Source: Candidatus Curtissbacteria bacterium (GTDB lineage Bacteria; Patescibacteriota; Microgenomatia; Curtissbacterales; GWA2-41-24). From it: a DNA stretch of 27,584 nt. The DNA lies in assembly GCA_016195765.1 (NCBI GenBank), contig JACPYZ010000069.1, positions 1-27,584 of the forward strand. Direction: 5' to 3'. This document shows positions 1 through 6,171 of this stretch, one piece after another. Position 1 is the stretch's first letter, and each line of letters begins with the position of its first letter. The notes below the pieces were generated by a model. That model did not search any database. It was given only the letters and a program-made list of their open reading frames with translations, and was not told where the DNA came from. Both the position numbers and the translations under genes were made by a program.

Positions 1-1197
1 TATGTCTTTGGTATTGGCAATCAACTTTAAATATGCCATTACATCTTTTACTTCTTTCCTGGCATAAAAGCTGACGCCTCCATAAAGACGGTAGGGAATA
101 TTAGCGTGCAAGAAAGCTTCTTCTATTGTTCTTGATTGCGCATTAGTTCTATATAAAATCGCAAAACAACTAAGCGACTTTTTGGAGCTCATTATTCGAT
201 CAGCCACAAAATTTGCCTCGTCTATCTCATTCATTGCGTTATAAATGCTTATTTTTTCTCCGGTGGGGTTCAGGGTCCAAAGTTTTAAAACAGGGTGTGA
301 ATTATTGTGTGAAATAATTTTATTAGCAGCTTCCAAAATATTTGCAGTTGATCTGTAATTTTGCTCTAAGTTAAAAACAGCAACATCCAAAAAATCGCTT
401 TTAAAATTCAAAATATTGCGAAAATCAGCTCCCCTAAAAGAATAAATCGCCTGACTGGCATCGCCAACAACCGTCAGATTTTTATGAAGGCTTGCTAGCA
501 TTTTGGTCAAAATATATTGCGATCTGTTCACATCTTGGTATTCATCTACCAAAACATATTCAAAACGGGTGGTCCATTTTTCTAAAGTTTTGGGGCTTAC
601 TTCAAACAACTTCACGGTTTGCATCAGCAAATCATCAAAATCACAAGCGTTTATTTCAAAAAGCATCTTTTGATATTCTCGGTAAACATCAGCAACAGTT
701 CTCGCAAAATATCCACGGGCAAACTGGTTGTATTCATCTGGTCCTATTAATTCTCCCTTGGCGCCAGAAATTGCTCCCAAAATTGAACTGGGTTTAAAGT
801 TTTTTACAGAAACATTAAGATCCGTCATTATTTTTTTAACGAGCGAAAGCGAATCGTCGCTGTCGTAGATTAAATATCCACTCGGAATCCCAATTTCCCG
901 GCCATCAACCCTTAGCAATTTCGCACAAAAAGAATGGAAAGTGCCAACATATGGAGGTGTCTGACCAACCAGTTTTAATATTCTTTCTTTCATCTCGTTT
1001 GCCGCTTTATTCGTAAAAGTAACTGCAAGAATATTGCCCGGGTTTGTGCCTTGTTCAATCAAATAAGCAATTTTGTAGGTCAAGACTCTAGTTTTTCCAC
1101 TTCCGGCACCCGCCAAAATTAAAACTGGTCCATCTTTTTGCAAAACAGCCTCTTTTTGCGCCTCGTCCAAATTATCTAGTAATTTAGATTTATTCAT
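1..1197 (-). CDS. pcrA: UvrD/PcrA-type superfamily 1 DNA helicase, 3' end cut by window edge
   Basis: ATP-dependent 3'-5' DNA helicase used in nucleotide-excision and mismatch repair and in clearing replication blocks. Reading the minus strand from the ATG at 1197 gives 399 codons with no stop, so the protein continues past the window. Visible SF1 motifs are Walker A AGAGSGKT (residues 29-36), motif Ia TFTNKAANEM (60-69), GTFHSFC (85-91), the Walker B box VDEYQDVN (217-224), motif III VVGDASQAIYSFRGAD (about 242-257) and motif IV NLEQNYRS. The usual box is DEYQDTN, so Val replaces Thr. About 399 of the usual 650-750 residues are present, covering domains 1A/1B and the start of 2A. It is transcribed divergently from trxA. 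UvrD, PcrA and Rep cannot be separated from this part. No Shine-Dalgarno is seen; an extended -10 lies 11 nt upstream. Confidence 0.95.
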   Translation of the reverse strand, partial: MNKSKLLDNLDEAQKEAVLQKDGPVLILAGAGSGKTRVLTYKIAYLIEQGTNPGNILAVTFTNKAANEMKERILKLVGQTPPYVGTFHSFCAKLLRVDGREIGIPSGYLIYDSDDSLSLVKKIMTDLNVSVKNFKPSSILGAISGAKGELIGPDEYNQFARGYFARTVADVYREYQKMLFEINACDFDDLLMQTVKLFEVSPKTLEKWTTRFEYVLVDEYQDVNRSQYILTKMLASLHKNLTVVGDASQAIYSFRGADFRNILNFKSDFLDVAVFNLEQNYRSTANILEAANKIISHNNSHPVLKLWTLNPTGEKISIYNAMNEIDEANFVADRIMSSKKSLSCFAILYRTNAQSRTIEEAFLHANIPYRLYGGVSFYARKEVKDVMAYLKLIANTKDI

Positions 1198-1208
1198 TTC
1201 AGTCTCTA

Positions 1209-1217
1209 AGTATAACA
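1209..1217 (-). promoter_or_regulatory. Extended -10 of the helicase promoter
   Basis: On the minus strand TGT-TATACT (1217 to 1209) forms an extended -10 box, with a possible -35 TTGAGT 19 bp upstream (1239 to 1234). The start codon is only 11 nt downstream of the -10, so the mRNA leader would be about 4-5 nt. The box lies in one arm of an 11-bp inverted repeat shared with the trxA promoter. Confidence 0.55.
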
Positions 1218-1270
1218 GCGATTTCTAGCCTTGACTCAACGATTTACGGGCCAACCTGGTCGCTGTTATA
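1211..1270. repeat. 11-bp perfect inverted repeat spanning a divergent promoter pair
   Basis: TATAACAGCGA (1211-1221) and TCGCTGTTATA (1260-1270) are exact reverse complements separated by 38 bp. Each arm contains most of the extended -10 box of one divergent promoter (helicase leftward, trxA rightward). The symmetry may reflect two near-identical promoters, or a shared operator. Confidence 0.7.
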
Positions 1271-1272
1271 AT
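1243..1272 (+). promoter_or_regulatory. trxA operon promoter (extended -10, leaderless spacing)
   Basis: A consensus TATAAT (1267-1272) is preceded by TGT (1264-1266), with a moderate -35 TTTACG (1243-1248) at 18-bp spacing. Exactly 7 nt separate the -10 from the ATG at 1280, so transcription should begin at or next to the start codon. No Shine-Dalgarno is present. Confidence 0.65.
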
Positions 1273-1279
1273 AACCATT

Positions 1280-1543
1280 ATGATCAAACTCTTAGACTTC
1301 TGGGCAACATGGTGCGGCCCCTGTAAATTTATGGAACCCATAATAGAAGAATTAGAAAAAGAACTTTCCGGTAAAATTCAAATTCAAAAAATAGACGTTG
1401 ATCAGGAACAAGATTTGGCAGCCAAATACCAAGTTATGTCAATCCCAACTTATGTAGTCGAAAAAGACGGTAAAGAAGTCGACCGTATTATAGGTGCAAC
1501 CTCAAAAGACACTCTACTTGCAGCGCTCACCAAGAATGAGTGA
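1280..1543 (+). CDS. trxA: Thioredoxin (short form)
   Basis: Cytoplasmic protein-disulfide reductase. The 87-aa product has the redox motif WCGPC at residues 11-15, the conserved FWATWCGPCK context, the central Asp-rich strand KIDVDQ, and the cis-proline loop SIPTYV near residue 55. It lacks the first beta-alpha unit of classical 105-110 aa thioredoxins, so the fold starts directly at strand 2. The ATG at 1280 lies 7 nt after a perfect -10 box, which supports this start and a leaderless mRNA. Its last codons overlap the start of tpiA by 8 nt, giving translational coupling in a trxA-tpiA-LCP operon. Thioredoxin identity is secure from the motif and its context; the partner reductase is not in the window. 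Confidence 0.95.
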   Translation: MIKLLDFWATWCGPCKFMEPIIEELEKELSGKIQIQKIDVDQEQDLAAKYQVMSIPTYVVEKDGKEVDRIIGATSKDTLLAALTKNE

Positions 1544-2198
1544 TCCGCTCCCGTTGGTAATTGCCAATCATAAAGCAAATCTTACGTATTCTGAATTTGA
1601 AATCTGGGTAAATAAAGTTGGTCCTGTCGCCAAAGATTTCGAAGGTACTGTTGTTGTTTGCCCTTCGTCCCCATTTTTAGCTCAAGCATTGATCTTAACC
1701 CAAGCACAGTCATGGAACCTAAAGATTGGTGCCCAAGATATTTCCCGTTTTGATATAGGTGCTTATACTGGTGAAGTTGCTGCGTCTCAACTTGCTGGAA
1801 TCTGCAAGTACGCCATTGTTGGCCATTCTGAAAGGCGTAAAAATTTCAATGAAACGGACGAAATATTGGATCAAAAAGTACAAATGGCAAAAAAAGTAAA
1901 TCTTACGCCAATATTTTGCGTTCAAGACGAAAATACTAAAATTCCAGAAGGTATAGAAGTTGTTGCATACGAACCAGTCTTCTCAATCGGCACAGGTAAC
2001 CCAGATACGCCTCAAAACGCAAGGGCGGTTTCAGCTAAAATTCAGGAAAAAGGTGATTATATTATCTTGTATGGTGGCTCCGTAAAAGGGGATAACGTTA
2101 AAAATTTCGTAGAAAAAAGTGTGATCGATGGAGTCTTAATCGGTTCAGCCTCACTGGACCCCCAGGATTTTATCGAAATCCTACAAAGCATATATTAA
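1536..2198 (+). CDS. tpiA: Triosephosphate isomerase (short form)
   Basis: Glycolytic enzyme interconverting dihydroxyacetone phosphate and glyceraldehyde 3-phosphate. The 220-aa product keeps the catalytic Lys13 in ANHKAN (normally NWK), the catalytic His97 in IVGHSERR, the catalytic Glu146 in AYEPVFSIGTG, and the phosphate-binding YGGSV near the C-terminus. It is about 30 residues shorter than typical enzymes (around 250 aa), and the usual Trp of the loop-6 hinge region (PVWAIGTG) is Phe. An upstream in-frame GTG at 1494 would add 14 residues inside trxA; the ATG at 1536 fits the family start better. It overlaps trxA by 8 nt and is followed after 4 nt by the LCP gene. All catalytic residues are present, so it should be active. 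Confidence 0.96.
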   Translation: MSDPLPLVIANHKANLTYSEFEIWVNKVGPVAKDFEGTVVVCPSSPFLAQALILTQAQSWNLKIGAQDISRFDIGAYTGEVAASQLAGICKYAIVGHSERRKNFNETDEILDQKVQMAKKVNLTPIFCVQDENTKIPEGIEVVAYEPVFSIGTGNPDTPQNARAVSAKIQEKGDYIILYGGSVKGDNVKNFVEKSVIDGVLIGSASLDPQDFIEILQSIY

Positions 2199-2202
2199 CT
2201 AA

Positions 2203-3357
2203 ATGATTCGTCAATTAGGAGTAAGATCCAACCGTAAATATCCCATTGGCAAAATTCTTTTGATCGCTTTTGGAATCCTGATCCTCGTTGTATTTTTAAC
2301 GCGCGTCTTCAACCTTTCAGATCTTCTATTTAAAACACCTAAAACGGTCATGAACTTTCTGACAGACAGTGGTCTAAAAAGCGACAATAACAGGATTAAT
2401 ATTTTACTTTTGGGTGTCGGCGGCCAAGGCCATGACGGGCCATATCTTTCCGATTCTATGATTCTGGCTTCAATCGACAAAAATGGTAAAGATGTCGCAC
2501 TTATCAATATTCCTCGCGACATCTGGGTTGCAGATATCAATGCCAAAATCAATGCAGCCTATGCCATCGGCTTTGAAAAGCATCATGACGGAATAGGTTA
2601 TGCCAGAAACACAGTAAGTAAATTATTTGGCATTCCAGTTCATTATGTTTTCCGTATGGATTTCAGTAGCTTTGAGAAGGCGATTGATCAAATAGGGGGT
2701 TTGGATATTGATGTTGACAACGGTTTTACAGATAATTTCTACCCAATCGAAGGTAAAGAAAACGATACTTGCGGCATCGAAATTATCAACAAAAATGATG
2801 GTGTTTATTTCAAAGACGCAACTGGCTCCGCTGAATTAATAACGGAAGAAAACAACCCATTTACTTGTAGATACGAAACATTAAGGTTTAAAAAAGGTCT
2901 AGCTCACATGGATGGTAAAACCGCATTAAAATTTGTTAGATCGAGGCACGGTGATAACGGTGAAAATTCTGATTTTGCCCGAAGTGCCAGGCAAGAAAAA
3001 GTTATTAGCGCTTTTAAGCAAAAAATATTTTCAACAGAAACACTATTAAATCCTAAAAAAATCATCGATGTAGCCACAATATTCGGTCAATCTATAGATA
3101 CCGACATTAAAACGGAAAACACTCCACTTTTTCTAAAATTGGCTCAAAAAGCAAAAGGTGCCAACGTTCGTAGGATCGTTTTGGATGTCGGCAGACCAGA
3201 GTCTTTACTCGAAGAAGGCAAACCGGAAGACCATGATGGTCAGTTTGTACTTGTCCCTAAAAATAACGCCTGGCAGGACTTTGCTGAATACATTCAGGCC
3301 GAAATCTTTAAAAACACAGAAAATTTTCTGCCTTCATCATCACCTAAAAATAAATAG
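2203..3357 (+). CDS. LytR-CpsA-Psr (LCP) family cell-wall polymer ligase
   Basis: LCP proteins transfer undecaprenyl-linked glycopolymers to peptidoglycan or other cell-surface acceptors outside the membrane. This 384-aa protein has a cytoplasmic N-terminus rich in Arg/Lys, one membrane segment at about residues 17-38, and then the LCP domain: NILLLGVGG, the Asp-containing SDSMILASID, the diagnostic IPRDIWV, then KINAAYAIG, IDQIGGLDIDVDNGF, and FVRSRHGDN...DFARSARQEKVI with the conserved Arg residues that bind pyrophosphate. Two cysteines (NDTCGIE and PFTCRYE) lie in the insert before the RSRHGD motif and could form a disulfide. It starts 4 nt after tpiA, with no visible Shine-Dalgarno. The acceptor polymer cannot be told from sequence. 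Confidence 0.93.
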   Translation: MIRQLGVRSNRKYPIGKILLIAFGILILVVFLTRVFNLSDLLFKTPKTVMNFLTDSGLKSDNNRINILLLGVGGQGHDGPYLSDSMILASIDKNGKDVALINIPRDIWVADINAKINAAYAIGFEKHHDGIGYARNTVSKLFGIPVHYVFRMDFSSFEKAIDQIGGLDIDVDNGFTDNFYPIEGKENDTCGIEIINKNDGVYFKDATGSAELITEENNPFTCRYETLRFKKGLAHMDGKTALKFVRSRHGDNGENSDFARSARQEKVISAFKQKIFSTETLLNPKKIIDVATIFGQSIDTDIKTENTPLFLKLAQKAKGANVRRIVLDVGRPESLLEEGKPEDHDGQFVLVPKNNAWQDFAEYIQAEIFKNTENFLPSSSPKNK

Positions 3358-3362
3358 AAAAA

Positions 3363-3596
3363 TTATTCGCGGTAGCTTGAAACAAGCTTTAACATCCCAA
3401 AGATAAAAAGCATTGCGCCAACAATAAAAATAAAATATGTCAGGTCTGTTGAGCCTGCGTTGGGCAGGGACGAAGACGTCCCTTGGCCACCACCTATGCC
3501 GGCAGAACTAGAAGCGTCAGCAAAAACGTTAGATGCGACAGAAAGAGATCCTAGGAGGGAAGTGGTAAAAGTAGCAATACGGGCAAGCCTTAACAT
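3363..3596 (-). CDS. Tiny exported protein with LPxAG sorting-like signal
   Basis: A 77-aa protein I do not recognise as a named family. It has a clear signal peptide: basic MLRLAR, hydrophobic core, and likely cleavage after ASNVFA near residue 26. A short Ser/Gly-rich linker follows, then LPNAG, a hydrophobic segment (YFIFIVGAMLFIFGMLKLV) and a short charged tail SSYRE. This copies the layout of sortase-anchored proteins (LPxTG, transmembrane helix, positive tail), but the exposed mature part would be only about 20 residues. Alternatively it is a two-helix membrane peptide. It is convergent with the LCP gene (5 nt between stops) and lies downstream of rpsT on the same strand. A TTGACA box at 3636-3631 may give it its own promoter. 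No sortase gene is in the window. Confidence 0.72.
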   Translation of the reverse strand: MLRLARIATFTTSLLGSLSVASNVFADASSSAGIGGGQGTSSSLPNAGSTDLTYFIFIVGAMLFIFGMLKLVSSYRE

Positions 3597-3607
3597 CTTA
3601 ACTATCT

Positions 3608-3636
3608 AAGTTAATATTACCACGAACTTTTGTCAA
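3608..3636 (-). promoter_or_regulatory. Candidate promoter of the 77-aa exported protein
   Basis: On the minus strand a consensus -35 TTGACA (3636 to 3631) is followed after 17 bp by a poor -10 TAACTT (3613 to 3608); an overlapping TAATAT lies slightly closer to the -35. It sits just after the rpsT stop codon. Confidence 0.35.
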
Positions 3637-3654
3637 TAACAGCAAATAAGAAAG

Positions 3655-3924
3655 TTAAGCTTTAGAAGCAGCAGGCTTAGAAATAACTTTTGAGGCCAAC
3701 ATCTTAGATAGTCTAGATTTTAGCCTTGAAGCTTTATTCTTGTGGATCACGTTTATTTTGGCAGCTCGATCTAAGGTCACAAACGCTTTACTCAACGCTT
3801 CTGCGCTAGGGCTTTTCCGATAAGCGGCAACAGCCTTTTTATACGCTGCCTTTTTAAGCGCGTTTATAGCTGTCTTTCGCTTGTCTTGTCTGACCTTTTT
3901 GATCGCTTGTTTTATAACTGGCAT
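3655..3924 (-). CDS. rpsT: 30S ribosomal protein S20
   Basis: S20 binds 16S rRNA early in small-subunit assembly. The 89-aa basic product starts MPVIKQAIKKVRQDKRKTA and has the S20 helical pattern: Lys/Arg-rich N-terminus, central ALSKAFVTLDRAAKINVIHKNKASRLKSR and an Ala/Lys-rich end. The NVIHKNKASRLKSRL stretch is the family hallmark. The open frame extends to an ATG at 4002, but the 26 extra residues are hydrophobic and unlike any S20, so I place the start at 3924. Upstream at 4018-3990 is a good promoter, giving a leader of about 60 nt, long for this window and possibly used for autoregulation as in other S20 genes. It is divergent from murJ. Confidence 0.93.
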   Translation of the reverse strand: MPVIKQAIKKVRQDKRKTAINALKKAAYKKAVAAYRKSPSAEALSKAFVTLDRAAKINVIHKNKASRLKSRLSKMLASKVISKPAASKA

Positions 3925-3989
3925 ATCTATTAAGATTCGTCTATCGAGTTTCAGCAAGAAGCCTTCTTGAGTCAAAAATCTTAAAGGCA

Positions 3990-4018
3990 ATTCTATACTC
4001 AAAATACTTCATTTGCAA
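3990..4018 (-). promoter_or_regulatory. rpsT promoter
   Basis: Minus strand TTGCAA (4018 to 4013), 17-bp spacer, TAGAAT (3995 to 3990). The predicted start near 3983 leaves about 60 nt before the S20 ATG at 3924. Confidence 0.55.
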
Positions 4019-4040
4019 ATATAATAAAATATTTTGAGTA
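3996..4040. repeat. 11-bp perfect inverted repeat between rpsT and murJ
   Basis: TACTCAAAATA (3996-4006) and TATTTTGAGTA (4030-4040) are exact reverse complements around a 23-nt AT-rich centre that holds the palindrome ATTTGCAAAT. The left arm abuts the rpsT -10. Possible operator or hairpin. Confidence 0.65.
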
Positions 4041-4054
4041 CATAATTGTATTGT

Positions 4055-4083
4055 TTGGCAAAAATAATAACTTTTGTTAAACG
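4055..4083 (+). promoter_or_regulatory. Candidate murJ promoter
   Basis: TTGGCA (4055-4060), 17-bp spacer, TAAACG (4078-4083) preceded by TGT, an extended -10. The ATG at 4094 is 10 nt downstream, implying a leader of only a few nucleotides. Confidence 0.45.
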
Positions 4084-4093
4084 AACATATCAC

Positions 4094-5761
4094 ATGCTAG
4101 AAATTTTTAAAAATGGCAGTAGTATTTTTAAAAAAAAGCAGGAAGATATCCTCTCTGCTGCTTTTATTATAGCTTTTTCTGTCGCGCTCTCACGTTTTTT
4201 GGGCCTTATCCGGTACAGACTTCTAGCGTCCCACTTTGGAAACGATATTAAACTCCTGGATAGCTTCATTGCAGCTTCAATCCTTCCAGATGCTATTTTC
4301 GAGGTTTTAATTTTTGGTGCCATTGCTCTGGCATTTATACCTGTCTTTTCACAATATTTAACCAAGGAAAAACTTCAAAAAGCCTGGGATCTTTCGTCAT
4401 CGATGATCACCCTAGCGCTCATCACCTTCACTCTTTTTACAGTTATTATTCTACTTTTAGCAGATTTTATCGCTCCACTTATTGCGCCTGGTTTGGTTGC
4501 CAAAGAACCTGCAACTAGGTTACTTATTGGCAGCCTTTTAAGAATTATGATTTTTGCCCAGTTATTTTTTGTGGTCTCAATCTTTTTAACTGGAATTCTT
4601 CAATCATTCCAAAGGTTTTTAGTTCCGGCAATAGCCTCGATTTGCTACAACCTTGGGATTATCTTGGCAATTATTTTCTTAACCCCGTATATCGGTATTT
4701 ACGCACCAGCTGTCGGAATGATCCTTGGAGCATTACTTCATCTGCTAATTCAATTGCCTCTCGCTTTTGCTCTCGGATTTCGTTACAGGCCTAAACTCGA
4801 TTTCAAAAATAAAGATGTGCGTACAACTTTCGCTTTAATGTGGCCCAGATCGTTTTCTCTTGGACTAATTCGTCTTGCCGATATTATTAACGTTGCCATT
4901 GCCTCGATTGCGGCAGTTGGGTCAATCGTTGCCTTTAATTTTGCCCAAGTTTTGCAACTAGTTCCAACATCGCTTTTTGCAGCTTCGCTTGCTCAAGCCG
5001 CCTTGCCTTCTCTGTCTATCCAATTTAATAGTAATAGGTCACAAACTTTCAAAAAATTGTTTGCAGAAAGTTTTCACCAAATAATATTTCTGGTTTTACC
5101 GACAGCCTCGATTCTTGCAATTTTGCGCATCCCAATTGTCAGACTTGTTTTTGGTGCCAAAGACTTCCCTTGGGATATTACGGTTCTCACAGGCAGGCTT
5201 CTAATTGCTTTTGCAATTGGCATCATTGGTCAGTCTCTAAGCTTGCTTTTAACCAGAAGTTTTTACGCAATCAAAGACAGTGCAACTCCGGTAAAGATAG
5301 AAATATTCACAATCTCCCTAAACATCATTGCCAGCTTTGTTCTAGTTTTATATCTAAAATTGCCGCTCGTATTTTTGGCAGTCAACTATTCGATTGCAAA
5401 TTTATTAAACGCAACCCTACTTTTCTATTTTCTTAATCGTAAGGTTAAATTCGAGTTAAAGCCGTTACTTGTACCAGCTTTAAAAATGCTTTTAATAACG
5501 GCAATTACAGCAATTTCTCTTTATATCCCCATGAAGTTTTTGGATCAATTGGTTTTTGATACCACCCATGTTGTCGGTTTAATCCTTTTAACCGGAACGG
5601 CAGTAATAGCAGGACTCCTGGTTTACATTGCACTATCTTGGCTGTTTAGAATTCAAGAAGTTTCCATTTTCTACAACCTTGGCAAAAGAGTTATTTCTTT
5701 TCCGTCAAGACTCGCAAAACCTGCACCAACCGTCATGGACGCACAACAACCAAACCCCTAA
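4094..5761 (+). CDS. murJ: Lipid II flippase MurJ
   Basis: Polytopic inner-membrane protein of the MATE/MVF superfamily that flips the peptidoglycan precursor lipid II to the outer face. The 555-aa product has the expected run of about 14 hydrophobic helices. MurJ-like motifs include the N-terminal AFSVALSRFLGLIRYRLLASHFG with conserved Arg residues, the DAIFEVLIFGAIALAFIPVFSQY loop (family: NLFRRLFAEGAFSQAFVPVL), and FAASLAQAALPSLSIQF in the second half. The open frame reaches a TTG at 4046, but the ATG at 4094 sits just after an extended -10 and fits the family start. The C-terminus ends in a short Pro/Ala tail. With the LCP protein and an FtsK-like gene in the window, this implies a peptidoglycan-type wall. 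No terminator is seen downstream. Confidence 0.92.
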   Translation: MLEIFKNGSSIFKKKQEDILSAAFIIAFSVALSRFLGLIRYRLLASHFGNDIKLLDSFIAASILPDAIFEVLIFGAIALAFIPVFSQYLTKEKLQKAWDLSSSMITLALITFTLFTVIILLLADFIAPLIAPGLVAKEPATRLLIGSLLRIMIFAQLFFVVSIFLTGILQSFQRFLVPAIASICYNLGIILAIIFLTPYIGIYAPAVGMILGALLHLLIQLPLAFALGFRYRPKLDFKNKDVRTTFALMWPRSFSLGLIRLADIINVAIASIAAVGSIVAFNFAQVLQLVPTSLFAASLAQAALPSLSIQFNSNRSQTFKKLFAESFHQIIFLVLPTASILAILRIPIVRLVFGAKDFPWDITVLTGRLLIAFAIGIIGQSLSLLLTRSFYAIKDSATPVKIEIFTISLNIIASFVLVLYLKLPLVFLAVNYSIANLLNATLLFYFLNRKVKFELKPLLVPALKMLLITAITAISLYIPMKFLDQLVFDTTHVVGLILLTGTAVIAGLLVYIALSWLFRIQEVSIFYNLGKRVISFPSRLAKPAPTVMDAQQPNP

Positions 5762-5802
5762 TTGACGCGCCTTTTAACTCAGCCGTAAACTGAAACTATA
5801 TA
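5762..5802 (+). promoter_or_regulatory. Candidate promoter region of the DUF378 gene
   Basis: Two overlapping possibilities directly after the murJ stop: TTGACG (5762-5767) with an 18-bp spacer to TAAACT (5786-5791), or TTAACT (5774-5779) with 17 bp to TATATA (5797-5802). Both give a leader of roughly 60-70 nt carrying the strong Shine-Dalgarno. Confidence 0.4.
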
Positions 5803-5848
5803 TACCTTTGTAGATTCGATCTAACTTGCCTGGAGAATTTACATTTCT

Positions 5849-5859
5849 AAGGAGGTGAT
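5849..5859 (+). promoter_or_regulatory. Full-length perfect Shine-Dalgarno
   Basis: AAGGAGGTGAT matches the complete anti-Shine-Dalgarno tail of bacterial 16S rRNA over 11 nt and ends 8 nt before the ATG at 5868. Nearly all other starts in the window have no such site. Confidence 0.85.
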
Positions 5860-5867
5860 TTAAAAAT

Positions 5868-6062
5868 ATGAAAGCTTATCACAATTATCTTGTATGGCTA
5901 CTTGTTGTCGGCGGACTCCTTTTGGGTTACCAAGGTCTAACAAACAGCAATTTAGTAGAGAAATTATTAGGCGGCCAACTAGAAATGGTCGTTAACGTTA
6001 TTGTTGGTGCTGCAGCTGTACTTGTTGGTTACGGAATGCTCTCAGGAAAAAAGCGAAGGTAA
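5868..6062 (+). CDS. Small DUF378-like membrane protein
   Basis: A 64-aa protein with two membrane segments (about residues 7-23 and 40-58) separated by NSNLVEKLLGGQLEMV, and a basic tail GKKRR. The pattern of a helix ending in GYQGL, then a short loop with NLVEKLLGG, then a VNVIVGAAAVLVGYGML helix resembles DUF378 proteins. Their function is unknown, but they are common in small-genome bacteria. The gene is flanked by its own likely promoter, a perfect Shine-Dalgarno and a terminator (6116-6139), so it appears to be a strongly translated single-gene unit between murJ and lepA. The family call is by recollection of the pattern, not a search. Confidence 0.8.
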   Translation: MKAYHNYLVWLLVVGGLLLGYQGLTNSNLVEKLLGGQLEMVVNVIVGAAAVLVGYGMLSGKKRR

Positions 6063-6115
6063 TTTTAGTCCGGTATTGCCCTTTGGATTAAAAGTTTTAA
6101 CCTCTATTGTATTTG

Positions 6116-6139
6116 AGGCCCATATTGTGTGGCCTTTTT
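6116..6139 (+). terminator. Intrinsic terminator after the DUF378 gene
   Basis: AGGCC (6116-6120) and GGCCT (6131-6135) form a GC-rich 5-bp stem with a 10-nt loop followed by a T tract to 6139. It overlaps the proposed -35 of lepA. Confidence 0.6.
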
Positions 6140-6164
6140 GATCAAGCCTGCTTTCTGCTAAACT
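6138..6164 (+). promoter_or_regulatory. lepA promoter (extended -10, leaderless spacing)
   Basis: TAAACT (6159-6164) preceded by TGC forms an extended -10; a TTGATC (6138-6143) lies 15 bp upstream, a short spacer. The ATG at 6172 is exactly 7 nt after the -10, as at trxA. Confidence 0.5.
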
Positions 6165-6171
6165 GAACCCC

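Noticed and set aside
492..797. 101-aa plus-strand open frame over the helicase gene
   Set aside because: The minus strand encodes clear UvrD/PcrA motifs across the same bases; the plus frame has no recognisable features.
1541..1543. Possible TGA recoding (code 25) as in some CPR lineages
   Set aside because: TGA ends trxA and dnaJ at the expected protein lengths, and no conserved gene in the window needs TGA read-through.
3925..4002. N-terminal extension of S20 to the ATG at 4002
   Set aside because: The extra 26 residues are unlike S20, and the start at 3924 gives the standard family beginning.
4046..4093. TTG start for murJ 48 nt upstream
   Set aside because: The extension would lie across the proposed promoter, and the ATG at 4094 matches the family start.
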